Source of the DNA: a bacterium
GTDB taxonomy: Bacteria > Bacteroidota > Bacteroidia > Chitinophagales > Saprospiraceae
Reading direction: 5' to 3'
DNA length: 64,000 nt
NCBI GenBank assembly: GCA_024742755.1
Contig: JANSXW010000003.1
Span: 33,154-97,153, forward strand
The notes under the pieces were generated by a model, which made no database searches, was not told the origin of the DNA, and saw nothing but the letters and a program-made list of their open reading frames with translations. The number at the start of each line of letters is the position of its first letter. Position 1 is the stretch's first letter. This document shows positions 42,542-51,782 of this stretch, piece by piece. The position numbers and the translations under genes are program-made.

Positions 42542-43633
42542 CTACTCGGCAGGCTTTACCATAAAAATATATACCGGGAAGTGGTCGCTATAGCCCCCAA
42601 GGTACTCATTTCCGCCAAAAGTCCTAAACGGATACCCCTTGAACCGGCCGTGTTTTTGCAGCAGGTAGCGGGGGCTGTGTATTCTGACTTTGTAAAACTG
42701 ATAGCCCTCCTGCCGCTCGTCCAGCAACCCGTCGGAGAGGATCATCTGATCGAACAAGCTCCAGGCGTCGCGGTAAGCCAGCGTGCCGATGCCCTTGCGG
42801 TACAGCTCGTACATGGGGTTATAAAACTCGGCCTTGCGGACTTTCCGGCGGTTGGTCTTTGCGCCAATGACTTCCTTTACAGAAGGGCTGATGGGATCGT
42901 CATTAAGGTCGCCCATGATGATGATTTTTGCCTTAGGGTCTTCGGCGAAAATGGAGTCGGCGGCCGTTTTGCAGACCAGAGCGGCTTTGTTCCTGGCAGG
43001 CTGACTGGCGGCTTCCCCTCCGCTGCGGCTGGGCCAGTGATTGACCATAAAGTGCATAGGCTCGCCGTCAAAGTTACCGGAAACCAGAAGTACATCACGG
43101 GTATAGTCCGGCTCTCCGTCCCGGTAAAGTTCCACAAAGAGGTTCTCGTGGCCTTTCAATTCAAAGTACTTGGGATTGTACAAAAGGGCGACATCAATCC
43201 CACGCTCGTCGGGCGAATCCTGATGGACGATTTGGTAGTTCCGGTCCCTGATGAGGGGGTGCTTCACGAAGTCTTCCAGTACACTGCGGTTTTCAATTTC
43301 CGAAACACCAAGGATGGCAACCCCGTCCGGCGTAACGTCCGTGCCTAATTCTGCTACGACTTTTGCGAGGTTGTCCAGTTTAGCCTGATAGCGCCTGGTG
43401 TTCCAGACTTTGCTCCCGGTGGGCGTGAATTCAGTATCGCGGACATCCTCCGTGTCAAGGGTATCAAAAAGGTTCTCGAAATTGTAGAACCCGACAGCCG
43501 CCACTTTATAATTCTGCTGGGCGGTCACCGCAGTACTTGCAAAAAGCAGGAACAACAGAAAGAAAAGATGGCGTGGGGTCGTGTTTTTGGATTGTAAGCT
43601 GGGGCAAAAGTGTTGGTAGTTCGTGCGTAGCAT
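42542..43633 (-). CDS. secreted endonuclease/exonuclease/phosphatase (EEP) family protein
   Basis: A 363-residue exported protein; a hydrophobic signal (HLFFLLFLLFASTAVTAQ) lies after a basic N-region. The EEP fold is clear: FYNFENLFDTLD, catalytic Glu in GVSEIENRSVL, NHWPSRSGGE, IIIMGDLNDDP and C-terminal GGYSDHFPVYIF. EEP proteins of this kind cut DNA or remove phosphate and need Mg2+. It is divergent from a TonB-dependent receptor gene that is followed by a DUF5689 lipoprotein, suggesting degradation of extracellular nucleic acid or phosphoesters. A TTG 13 codons upstream is in frame, but ATG 43633 is preferred. Confidence 0.9.
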   Translation of the reverse strand: MLRTNYQHFCPSLQSKNTTPRHLFFLLFLLFASTAVTAQQNYKVAAVGFYNFENLFDTLDTEDVRDTEFTPTGSKVWNTRRYQAKLDNLAKVVAELGTDVTPDGVAILGVSEIENRSVLEDFVKHPLIRDRNYQIVHQDSPDERGIDVALLYNPKYFELKGHENLFVELYRDGEPDYTRDVLLVSGNFDGEPMHFMVNHWPSRSGGEAASQPARNKAALVCKTAADSIFAEDPKAKIIIMGDLNDDPISPSVKEVIGAKTNRRKVRKAEFYNPMYELYRKGIGTLAYRDAWSLFDQMILSDGLLDERQEGYQFYKVRIHSPRYLLQKHGRFKGYPFRTFGGNEYLGGYSDHFPVYIFMVKPAE

Positions 43634-43786
43634 AAATCTGTTTTCTCGATTTTGAAGTGCCCGGAAAGGCAATTGTCGGCAAATATATCAAATCTGCTTT
43701 TGTAAAAACGAAGACCGAATTGGCCATCGGTATTAAGTTTTGGTTAATTTTTGGGCGCCCGGCCTTAAATAAAGTTATTTTTCTTC

Positions 43787-43794
43787 TACTTTTG
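43787..43794 (+). promoter_or_regulatory. candidate -7 element of the receptor/DUF5689 operon
   Basis: TACTTTTG followed by C matches TAnnTTTG, 99 bases upstream of the receptor ATG at 43893. The -33 region has no clear TTG. Confidence 0.38.
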
Positions 43795-43892
43795 CACACG
43801 CTTTCAGGACCAATGCCCCCTGAACGCAGCATAACTATCCCAACGACCACACACCCGCTCCATCGTACATTATTCTGACATAAACCATACTT

Positions 43893-46682
43893 ATGCAACT
43901 GAAAAGAACGCTTTTTACCCTCTTAGCGCTTTTGCCTGCGTGGCTGTTACAGGCGCAGGTGGAGGTTCGAGGTACTGTCCTGGACAGCGAAACAACGCTA
44001 CCAATTGCAGCGGTAGTCGTTACCCTTGATGACGGCACCACCGCTGTTTCTGATGAGAACGGCACATTCGTCTTTTTCGGCGTGCCCGAGGGTAAGCATG
44101 ATTTCACTTTCCGAGGCACAGAAGACTACGTCGTACAAACCCAAAGCACCGTCGTTAAAGATCAGGGCGATGGGGTTTACAAGCTTGGCAGGGTGCAGCT
44201 CGTGCCCACTCAGCGGGAGGAAGGTATTACCAACAAAGAGGACTTTATCCCCACCATTACCCTCTCCGATGGCGACCTGGAGCAGGAAACAGACAATCAG
44301 AACATTTCCGGGGTCCTTGCCGCTTCACGGGATGTCTTCGTCTCCGCGGCCGCCTTTACCTTTGGGCCGGCGCGGTTCCGCATACGGGGCTACGACTCTG
44401 AAAATACCGCCGTATATATTAATGGTGTGCCTTTCAATGAATTGGAGAATGGGCGCGCGTTCTGGAGTGCCCTGGGGGGCTTGAATGACGTAACCCGCAA
44501 CCGTAATGCAGAGATCGGCCTGAGCCCGCTTTCCTATGCATTTGGTGGTGTGGGAGGTGGTTCTTCCATTGATACCCGGGCTTCCTCACAGCGCGAACAG
44601 ACCCGCGTGACGATGTCCGCAACCAACCGCGGCTACCGCTGGCGTACCATGCTTACGCACTCTACCGGCATGATGGACAATGGCTGGGCTTTTTCCTTCT
44701 CCGGTTCTCACCGCTGGGCACAGGAAGGCTATGAGCCGGGCAGTTTTTACGATGCCTACGCCTATTTCATGGCTATTGACAAAAAGCTGGGAGACAATCA
44801 CCTTCTGAACCTGACCACATTTGGCGCTCCGACGCAGCGCGGACGGGCAGGCGCAAGCACACCGGAAATGTATGACCTGGCAGATAACAACTACTACAAC
44901 CCTTTCTGGGGCTATCAGAATGGCGAAAAGCGGAACTCCCGGATTTCCCGGGTGCATCAGCCGGTGATTATGCTGCGGCATGACTGGCAGTTGAATGAGG
45001 ACGCCACCCTGACCACCACCGCGTCCTATCAATTTGGGCGCATCGGCGGCACGGCTCTGAACTGGTTTGAAGCACCGGACCCCCGCCCGGACTACTACCG
45101 CAATCTGCCGAGCTATTTCGAGTCCATCGGGCAGCCTGAAGCAGCCGCCATCGTGGAAGCAGACCTGCGCAATAATGAATCTTCCCGGCAGATCAACTGG
45201 GATCAGTTTTATGAGGTCAACCGCACTTCTCAGCTGGCAGATAAGTACCCGCAGTTCCTGGAAGGGCAGGAGGTGGAAGGCCGCTGGGCACAGTATATGG
45301 TGGAAGACCGCCGTTACGATTCCCGGGAGTTCAACTTTTACACGAATTACAATCACATCATCAGCGATATCTTCACGCTTAGCGGCGGGTTGACCTACCA
45401 AACGCAGACCATCGACAATTTCAAGGTGGTGGATGACCTGCTTGGTGCCGATTACTTCGTAGATATCGACGCTTTCGCGGTGCGCGATTTCCCGGACAAT
45501 CCGGAGGTGCAGCAAAGCGACCTGAACAACCCTAACCGCATTGTGCGCGAGGGTGACCGTTTCGGATGGAGCTACGATATTGATGTACGCCGGGCTGACG
45601 GCTGGCTTCAGGGACAGTTTACCCTGCCACGCTTTGATATTTTCGCTGCGGTCAATGGCAGCCAAACCACCTTCTGGCGCACGGGCAAATACCGTACAGG
45701 CCGCTTCCCGGACCAATCCTTCGGGGAATCGGAAAAGCAAAACTTCACCAACTTTGGCGTGAAGGGTGGAATTACCTACAAAATTGATGGCCGGAACTAC
45801 CTGTTTGCCAATGGTACCCACATGACCCGCGCTCCCTTTGTGCGGAATGCCTACGTATCGCCACGCACACGCGATCAGCTGGTGCCGGGCCTGGAAAGCG
45901 AGACCATCTACGGTGGTGAAATCGGTTACCTGCTGCGTTCGCCGAATGTACAGGGCCGGGCATCGCTCTACTACACACAGTTTGACAACCGCACGGAGAT
46001 CATCCGTTTCTACAATGACCTGCAGCGGGCATTTGGCAGCCTGGTGATGACCGGGCAGGACCAACTGCATCAGGGCGCAGAGCTGGCAATTGAGGCGAAG
46101 GTCACACCATCCCTGAGCATCCGGGGTGTGGCGGCGCTGGGAGACTACGTGTTCAACAGCAACGCGCAGGGCGAATTGTACGGAGACGATCAGGAGACCT
46201 TTGATCAGGTCAATAGCGAATTTGAGGTATTCCAAAAAGGGCTGAAGGTGCCGGGCCGCCCTCAGAACGCCTACACGCTGGGGCTGAACCTTCGCCCCAA
46301 AGGCTTCTGGTTTGCCTACCTGAACTTCAACTACTTCGACAACGTGTTTATCGACTTCAGCCCGATCAACCGTTCCCCGGAGGCGGTCATTGGCCTGGAG
46401 CCCAGTTCACTGGAGTATGATCAGATCGTAGCGCAGCGTCAGACGGACGGTCAGTTCACCGTTGACTTTTTCGGCGGCAAGTCCTTCAAGTTTGGCAGCA
46501 CCTTCCTGTACATCAATGCAGGGGTGAATAACATCCTGAACAATACCGACTTTATCACAGGCGGTTTCGATCAGCTGCGTTTTGACTTTGATGCCCGGAC
46601 GGGCGCTGATTCTGTTTTTCAGCCCCGGTATTATTACCTGTACGGCCGCAACTTCTTCGTGAACATAAGTTTAAGCCTGTAA
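43893..46682 (+). CDS. TonB-dependent receptor with carboxypeptidase-like N-terminal domain
   Basis: A 929-residue outer-membrane receptor. Signal peptide to LLQAQ, then a CarboxypepD_reg-like domain (about 24-100: VEVRGTVLDSETTLPIAAVVV). The plug holds FRIRGYDSENTAVYINGVP and the NPEIG-like segment NRNAEIGLSPLSYAFGG. A long barrel ends in FFVNISLSL. The DUF5689 lipoprotein gene follows after 46 bases and is probably its surface partner. Ligand unknown; the nearby nuclease suggests nucleic-acid breakdown products. Confidence 0.92.
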   Translation: MQLKRTLFTLLALLPAWLLQAQVEVRGTVLDSETTLPIAAVVVTLDDGTTAVSDENGTFVFFGVPEGKHDFTFRGTEDYVVQTQSTVVKDQGDGVYKLGRVQLVPTQREEGITNKEDFIPTITLSDGDLEQETDNQNISGVLAASRDVFVSAAAFTFGPARFRIRGYDSENTAVYINGVPFNELENGRAFWSALGGLNDVTRNRNAEIGLSPLSYAFGGVGGGSSIDTRASSQREQTRVTMSATNRGYRWRTMLTHSTGMMDNGWAFSFSGSHRWAQEGYEPGSFYDAYAYFMAIDKKLGDNHLLNLTTFGAPTQRGRAGASTPEMYDLADNNYYNPFWGYQNGEKRNSRISRVHQPVIMLRHDWQLNEDATLTTTASYQFGRIGGTALNWFEAPDPRPDYYRNLPSYFESIGQPEAAAIVEADLRNNESSRQINWDQFYEVNRTSQLADKYPQFLEGQEVEGRWAQYMVEDRRYDSREFNFYTNYNHIISDIFTLSGGLTYQTQTIDNFKVVDDLLGADYFVDIDAFAVRDFPDNPEVQQSDLNNPNRIVREGDRFGWSYDIDVRRADGWLQGQFTLPRFDIFAAVNGSQTTFWRTGKYRTGRFPDQSFGESEKQNFTNFGVKGGITYKIDGRNYLFANGTHMTRAPFVRNAYVSPRTRDQLVPGLESETIYGGEIGYLLRSPNVQGRASLYYTQFDNRTEIIRFYNDLQRAFGSLVMTGQDQLHQGAELAIEAKVTPSLSIRGVAALGDYVFNSNAQGELYGDDQETFDQVNSEFEVFQKGLKVPGRPQNAYTLGLNLRPKGFWFAYLNFNYFDNVFIDFSPINRSPEAVIGLEPSSLEYDQIVAQRQTDGQFTVDFFGGKSFKFGSTFLYINAGVNNILNNTDFITGGFDQLRFDFDARTGADSVFQPRYYYLYGRNFFVNISLSL

Positions 46683-46728
46683 ACAGAACCTCAATCATCA
46701 TTAAGAAAGACATAAAAGCCATTATACA

Positions 46729-48753
46729 ATGAAATTTCAGTTTTCAAAGCTGTTCTTTTTCAGCCTGCTGCTCAGCATGGCTGTGCTTCCATCCTGTGTT
46801 GATACCGAATTTGAAGAGCCGCCCGTAACCGGCACGGAGCTTGAAGTAACGGGCAATACCTCTATCGCAGACCTCAAGAACCTTTACATTCCCGGCCGCC
46901 TGACGGTTATCGAAACGGACGTCATCGTACAGGGCATCGTTGTAGGCAACGACGTGCAGGGCAACTTCTTCCGCTCCCTGATCATTCAGGACAGCACAGC
47001 CGGTATCGAAGTATTGATCAACCTGACGGACGCCTTCAACCTCTTCCCGCTCGGCCGCGAGGTCGCTATCGACTGCAAAGGCCTGGTGCTGGGCGAGTTC
47101 AACGGCATCGTGCAACTGGGCGGCTACATCATTCAGGAAGGCGGTGGCGAAGAACTGGGCGACATCATCGACTACAATTCACGCATTTACCGTGGCATGC
47201 TGGTCGGTGAGCCAGAGCCAGCAGTGCGCACCATCAACTCTCTGGGCGTCAACGATATCTCCACCCTGGTACAGCTGCAGGACGTGGAATTTGCCTCCTT
47301 TGAGCTGGGATTGACTTATGCCGATGCTTTCGGCCGCAGCACCCTCAACCGTACGCTTCAGGATTGTGATGGCAATGAAATCGTCGTTCGCACAAGCGGT
47401 TTTGCCGACTTTGCTATTGACACCCTGCCCGACGGTAATGGTACCCTTACAGCTATTTTCAACGTATTCGGCAATACCAAGCAGTTGTTCCTTCGCAGCG
47501 CTGACCTCGATGTGGATATGACTGGCACCCGTTGCAACGCCGGCACGGGCGAAGAGGAACTCATGACCATCCGTGAACTTAGGGATGTGTTTGCGGATGG
47601 CGGATCAGAAGGCCCCGAAGACCGGAAAATCCGTGGCGTGGTAATTTCCGATAATCAGAGTGGCAACTTTGACGGCCGGGTAGCGGTCGTTCAGGACGGC
47701 ACGGCAGGCATTACCATTTTCTTCCAGGGCGATCATGGCTTCAGCCTGGGCGAAGAGATCGAAGTGGTGGTTTCCGGCCAGGAGCTTTCACTTTATAATG
47801 ACCTGCTGCAGCTTGACTTTATCAATAACGACCTGGCCACTTCCAATGGCATGGGCGATCCGGTGGAACCGCGCGTAACAACGATTGGAGAAGTGCTCGA
47901 CAATGCCGAAGCCTGGGAGTCTACACTGGTGCTGATCAACGGTGCGAGCATTTCCGGTAGTGCTACCTTTGCGGGGGCGACCACGGTAAATGATGGTTCC
48001 GGAAGTATGACGATGTTTACCCGTAACTCTGCCACCTTCGCCAGTTCTGCACTGCCGGCGGAGCCAGTGGATATGACGGCCATTGTTTCACAGTTCAACG
48101 ACCATCAGCTGGTCATCCGGAACCTGGAAGACGTAGGGGGCGAAACCGGCACCGGTGGCGACCCTGAGCAGATCAGCCTGGCGGAGCTCCGCACGCTGTT
48201 TGAAGGCGGTGCCACAGCTGTGCCTGCCAACCGGTTTATCAATGCCGTAGTGATTTCAGATGTGGATGCCGGCAATACTACCGGTCGGAATATGGTCGTA
48301 CAGGATGAGACTGGAGGTATCGTCATCCGTTTTGCCGATAACCACAGCTTTGCCCTTGGCGAAGAAGTGGAGATCAACGTTGGAGGCGTCGAACTCAGCG
48401 AGTTTGAAGGCCTTTTGCAGGTCAACAACGTAGACAACGCCGATGCAATAAGCATGGGCAACGGTACAATGCCTGAACCACGTGATGCCACGATTCAGGA
48501 AATTCTGGACAACTCCGAAGCCTGGGAGTCTACTTTAGTTCGGGTTATGGATGTTGCCTACACAGAAGGCGGTACCTTTGCCGGTGCCAAGACGCTGGAC
48601 GATGGGACCGCCACTATTGCCTCCTTTACCCGGAACCAGGCTACTTTCTCCGGTAGCAACGTCCCGGACGGCACATTCACACTTACCGCTATGGTTTCTG
48701 ACTTTAATGCACCGCAGCTGACCCTGCGCAACCTCAACGATATTCAGCAATAA
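46729..48753 (+). CDS. lipoprotein with three DUF5689-like domains
   Basis: A 674-residue lipoprotein with a signal ending AVLPSC (Cys23). Domain 1 (about 40-270) is a typical DUF5689 domain (TSIADLKNLYIPGRLTVIETD, FFRSLIIQDSTAGIEVLI, LGREVAIDCKG). Domains 2 (about 279-480) and 3 (about 482-674) are closely related copies, each starting with a xIxELRxxF helix and ending in xxLVIRNLED or LTLRNLND. A 19-base stretch is identical at 47906-47924 and 48515-48533, 609 bases apart, showing a fairly recent internal duplication. The fold is OB-like and found beside secreted nucleases in this phylum. Likely surface-exposed with the upstream receptor; ligand unknown. Confidence 0.87.
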   Translation: MKFQFSKLFFFSLLLSMAVLPSCVDTEFEEPPVTGTELEVTGNTSIADLKNLYIPGRLTVIETDVIVQGIVVGNDVQGNFFRSLIIQDSTAGIEVLINLTDAFNLFPLGREVAIDCKGLVLGEFNGIVQLGGYIIQEGGGEELGDIIDYNSRIYRGMLVGEPEPAVRTINSLGVNDISTLVQLQDVEFASFELGLTYADAFGRSTLNRTLQDCDGNEIVVRTSGFADFAIDTLPDGNGTLTAIFNVFGNTKQLFLRSADLDVDMTGTRCNAGTGEEELMTIRELRDVFADGGSEGPEDRKIRGVVISDNQSGNFDGRVAVVQDGTAGITIFFQGDHGFSLGEEIEVVVSGQELSLYNDLLQLDFINNDLATSNGMGDPVEPRVTTIGEVLDNAEAWESTLVLINGASISGSATFAGATTVNDGSGSMTMFTRNSATFASSALPAEPVDMTAIVSQFNDHQLVIRNLEDVGGETGTGGDPEQISLAELRTLFEGGATAVPANRFINAVVISDVDAGNTTGRNMVVQDETGGIVIRFADNHSFALGEEVEINVGGVELSEFEGLLQVNNVDNADAISMGNGTMPEPRDATIQEILDNSEAWESTLVRVMDVAYTEGGTFAGAKTLDDGTATIASFTRNQATFSGSNVPDGTFTLTAMVSDFNAPQLTLRNLNDIQQ

Positions 48754-48790
48754 AGCCTGCGTTGAACCATTCTGACTAAAAAGCCTTAAT

Positions 48791-48822
48791 AAGGGGAGCA
48801 GTAATCTAAACCTGCTCCCCTT
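48791..48822. terminator. hairpin between the DUF5689 and trmN6-like genes
   Basis: AAGGGGAGCAG (48791-48801) and CTGCTCCCCTT (48812-48822) form a perfect 11-bp stem with a 10-base loop. It lies 37 bases after the DUF5689 stop and ends 14 bases before the next ATG. No U-tract follows on the plus strand, so it may terminate weakly or control translation of the next gene. Confidence 0.45.
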
Positions 48823-48836
48823 ACTTGAATCCAGCT

Positions 48837-49571
48837 ATGGCAAAGACAGAAAAACAAACCGCTCCGTTTCAGTTTAAGCAATTCGCTGTACAGCAAGACC
48901 GTTGCGCGATGAAAGTAGGCACAGATGGGATCATGCTGGGTGCCTGGGCTCAGGTAGATGCTGCTACACGGGCTCTTGACATAGGCACAGGGACCGGCGT
49001 CATTGCGCTCATGCTGGCACAGCGGGCACCGGAAGCTATCATTCATGCGATTGATATTGACGAGGTGGCCTGTGAGCAGGCGGGCGCCAATTTTGCCTCC
49101 TCTCCCTGGAAAGAGCGCCTGTCTGTGATTCAGGAAGCCATTCAGGACTATGCGCGCACCACCCGCACCACTTACGACCTGATCGTTTCCAATCCCCCTT
49201 TCTTTTCCGGTGGCACCTTCGGCATGAAGGAAGAGCGGGCGATCGCCCGGCAAACGGTCCGCATGCCGCACGGGGATTTGCTTATTGCCGTCCGGCAGTT
49301 GCTGGCTAAAAACGGGCGGTTTTGCCTGGTGCTGCCTTACCTTGAGGGGCTACGGTTTCAGGAAAGAGCCGAAGAATACCATTTATTCTGTACCAAAGTG
49401 ACCGAAGTGCAGCCCCGGCCGGACGCTGCTGTCAACCGCCTGCTGATGCAGTTTGAGCAGGAAGACCAACCCACCGAGATCGATCAGCTGGTCATCCGGG
49501 CAACGGATGCAGAAGATTCCTACACCACGGCTTACCAGGCCCTGCTAAAGGACTTTTTGCTGAAATTTTAA
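48837..49571 (+). CDS. trmN6: tRNA1(Val) (adenine(37)-N6)-methyltransferase-like protein
   Basis: A 244-residue methyltransferase of the YfiC/TrmN6 type. N-terminal FKQFAVQQDRCAMKVGTDGIMLGAW is characteristic. Motif I is ALDIGTGTGVIALMLAQ, and the adenine N6-methylation motif is NPPFF in LIVSNPPFFSGG. The family methylates A37 of tRNA1-Val. The upstream TTG at 48825 is in frame, but the ATG at 48837 fits the family start better. Confidence 0.88.
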   Translation: MAKTEKQTAPFQFKQFAVQQDRCAMKVGTDGIMLGAWAQVDAATRALDIGTGTGVIALMLAQRAPEAIIHAIDIDEVACEQAGANFASSPWKERLSVIQEAIQDYARTTRTTYDLIVSNPPFFSGGTFGMKEERAIARQTVRMPHGDLLIAVRQLLAKNGRFCLVLPYLEGLRFQERAEEYHLFCTKVTEVQPRPDAAVNRLLMQFEQEDQPTEIDQLVIRATDAEDSYTTAYQALLKDFLLKF

Positions 49572-49615
49572 TATATAGATAACACAGCATCCCTCGCTTG
49601 TAAGCGCATTCTGCC

Positions 49616-49623
49616 TAGTTTTG
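49616..49623 (+). promoter_or_regulatory. candidate -7 element for ppk1
   Basis: TAGTTTTG fits TAnnTTTG and lies 40 bases before the ppk1 ATG. A TTG at 49598 is 15 bases upstream, shorter than the usual spacing. Confidence 0.32.
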
Positions 49624-49663
49624 CTGCCTTGCTTAACCCTCAATAATTCAATCGGCAGGCAGC

Positions 49664-51715
49664 ATGGCAAAAACAGAATTGGTAAAACGCGATATCAGTT
49701 GGCTCTCTTTCAACCACCGGGTGCTTCAGGAAGCGATGGACAAATCGGTGCCCCTTTACGAACGGATCAAGTTTTTGGCCATCTACAGCTCCAATCTGGA
49801 TGAATTTTACCGGGTGCGTGTAGCCTCCCTGCGCAGCTTTAAGGAACTGAAGAAAAAAACACGGAAGGCCCTCGACCTGTCGGTGAAGCCCAAGAAGGAA
49901 CTGAAACAAATCCGCAAGATTGTACAGGAGCAGCAGGAAGTCTTTGGCCGTATCTTCCGGACGGACATCATCCCGGAGTTGGAAAAAGCCGGTGTGCGCC
50001 TGATCAATAACGAAGCCTTCACAGAGCCGCAACGCGAGTTTGCCAAACGCTACTTTTTTGAGAAAGTCTACCCCTGCCTAAACCCCATCGTTTTGGAGCC
50101 GGAATCAGAATGGCCTTTCCTGGAAAACAAGGGGCTGTACTTTGTCATCGAACTGAAAGAGGGAGGCCGCACCGCCATCCTGCAAATGCCTACGGATGAC
50201 CTGCCGCGGTTTCAGGAGCTGCCCTCCGAAGAGCATGGCGTTTACTACATCACTTTTCTGGACGATATCATCCGCTACAACCTTCCCGCTTTTTTGGATG
50301 AGCCCATCTTGGGTGCCTATGCCATCAAAGTATCACGGGATGCAGAGCTCTACATTGATGACGAATACTCCGGTGACCTGGTGGAAAAGATTCGCGAAAG
50401 CCTCGAGGAACGGAATATCGGGCTGCCTACCCGCTTTCTCTACGACAGCCGTATGCCGGAAGAACTCCTTGCCCTGCTCAAAGAACAACTGAAACTAAGC
50501 AAGCACGACCTTATCCCCGGTGCCCGCTATCACAATTTCAACGACTTCTTCGCCTTTCCCAACCCAACAGATCAGGGTGAGCTGCACGATGAGCCCATGG
50601 AGCCCCTGCCGCACGAGGAGCTTGAGCAGGCGGAAGCTCTATTGCCCTATCTCCGGAAGCAGGACGCCGTGCTGCACTTTCCCTATCAGCAATATGACTA
50701 CATCCCAAGGCTAATCCGGGAAGCCGCCGAAGACCCGGATGTGACGGACATAAAGATTACCCTTTACCGGGTCGCTTCCCGCTCTGCGGTAGTGGACGGA
50801 CTGCTGGCAGCGCTCAAGAACGGAAAGCAGGTCACAACCTTTATCGAAGCCAAAGCCCGGTTTGACGAAGCCGCTAACCTGTACTGGGGCGCAGAGCTGG
50901 AAAAAGCCGGCGCAACGGTCATTTACAGCTATCCCGGCATCAAGGTACACACCAAGTTGTTGCTGGTTATTCGGAAGGAGGAAGAGAGTTTGCAGCATTA
51001 TGCCTACCTGGGCACCGGCAACTTCAATGAAAAAACGGCCCGGTTGTACTGCGATCATGCCCTGCTCACCGCTGACCCCCGGCTTGCCAATGAAGTCGGT
51101 CAAGTCTTTGATTTGCTGGAGCGGAAGATCATTATGCCGAAGTGCAAGCACCTGCTGGTTTCTCCGTTCACCACGCGGAGTGGTTTCGAGGCTATGCTCA
51201 GGCAGGAAATCAAGCATGCCAAAGCGGGGCGTAAAGCCTATGCCATTCTCAAAATGAACAGCCTGGAAGACCCCGGAATGATTGAAAAAGTCTACGAAGC
51301 CTGTCAGGCCGGCGTGAAGGTGCAGTTGATTGTCCGTGGTATCTGCTGTGCGGTGCCGGATGTGGAAGGCGTGAGCGAAAACCTGGAGGTCATCAGCATC
51401 GTAGACCGTTTTTTGGAGCATGCGCGGGTGTATATTTTTGGCAATGGAGGGGAGGAGCGCCTGTTCCTCGCTTCAGCGGACTGGATGACACGCAACCTGG
51501 ACCGCCGGGTGGAGGTAGTTTTCCCGGTTTATGACGAGAAAATCCGCGAGGAAATCCGGCACATCATCCACCTGCAACTTGCAGATAACACCAAGGCACG
51601 CATCATCAATGCAGAGCAGAACAATCCCTACCACTATCAGGGGGGCACGCCGGTAAGGGCTCAGCTCGCCACCTACCAATGGCTGGCCAGGCGCGAGCCC
51701 GTCGGTTTACAATAA
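49664..51715 (+). CDS. ppk1: polyphosphate kinase 1
   Basis: A 683-residue enzyme of normal length for PPK1. Domain order is: N-terminal (RDISWLSFNHRVLQEA), head, then two phospholipase D-like catalytic domains. The autophosphorylated His is in GIKVHTKLLLV (about residue 429), with YLGTGNFNEKTARLYCDHAL, IRGICCAVPDV and ASADWMTRNLDRRVEV. It makes polyphosphate from ATP. The btaA-btaB pair begins 67 bases downstream on the same strand, linking it by position to phosphate-economy functions. Confidence 0.95.
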   Translation: MAKTELVKRDISWLSFNHRVLQEAMDKSVPLYERIKFLAIYSSNLDEFYRVRVASLRSFKELKKKTRKALDLSVKPKKELKQIRKIVQEQQEVFGRIFRTDIIPELEKAGVRLINNEAFTEPQREFAKRYFFEKVYPCLNPIVLEPESEWPFLENKGLYFVIELKEGGRTAILQMPTDDLPRFQELPSEEHGVYYITFLDDIIRYNLPAFLDEPILGAYAIKVSRDAELYIDDEYSGDLVEKIRESLEERNIGLPTRFLYDSRMPEELLALLKEQLKLSKHDLIPGARYHNFNDFFAFPNPTDQGELHDEPMEPLPHEELEQAEALLPYLRKQDAVLHFPYQQYDYIPRLIREAAEDPDVTDIKITLYRVASRSAVVDGLLAALKNGKQVTTFIEAKARFDEAANLYWGAELEKAGATVIYSYPGIKVHTKLLLVIRKEEESLQHYAYLGTGNFNEKTARLYCDHALLTADPRLANEVGQVFDLLERKIIMPKCKHLLVSPFTTRSGFEAMLRQEIKHAKAGRKAYAILKMNSLEDPGMIEKVYEACQAGVKVQLIVRGICCAVPDVEGVSENLEVISIVDRFLEHARVYIFGNGGEERLFLASADWMTRNLDRRVEVVFPVYDEKIREEIRHIIHLQLADNTKARIINAEQNNPYHYQGGTPVRAQLATYQWLARREPVGLQ

Positions 51716-51782
51716 GTTAGCACAAAGATAATTCAGGGCTAACGCGCTCCGGGTTGACACGTACTATTTTTACCATAAAAAA

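Noticed and set aside
44586..46235. 549-codon minus-strand open frame
   Set aside because: It lies wholly inside the TonB-dependent receptor gene and has no domain pattern; long antisense frames are common at this GC content.
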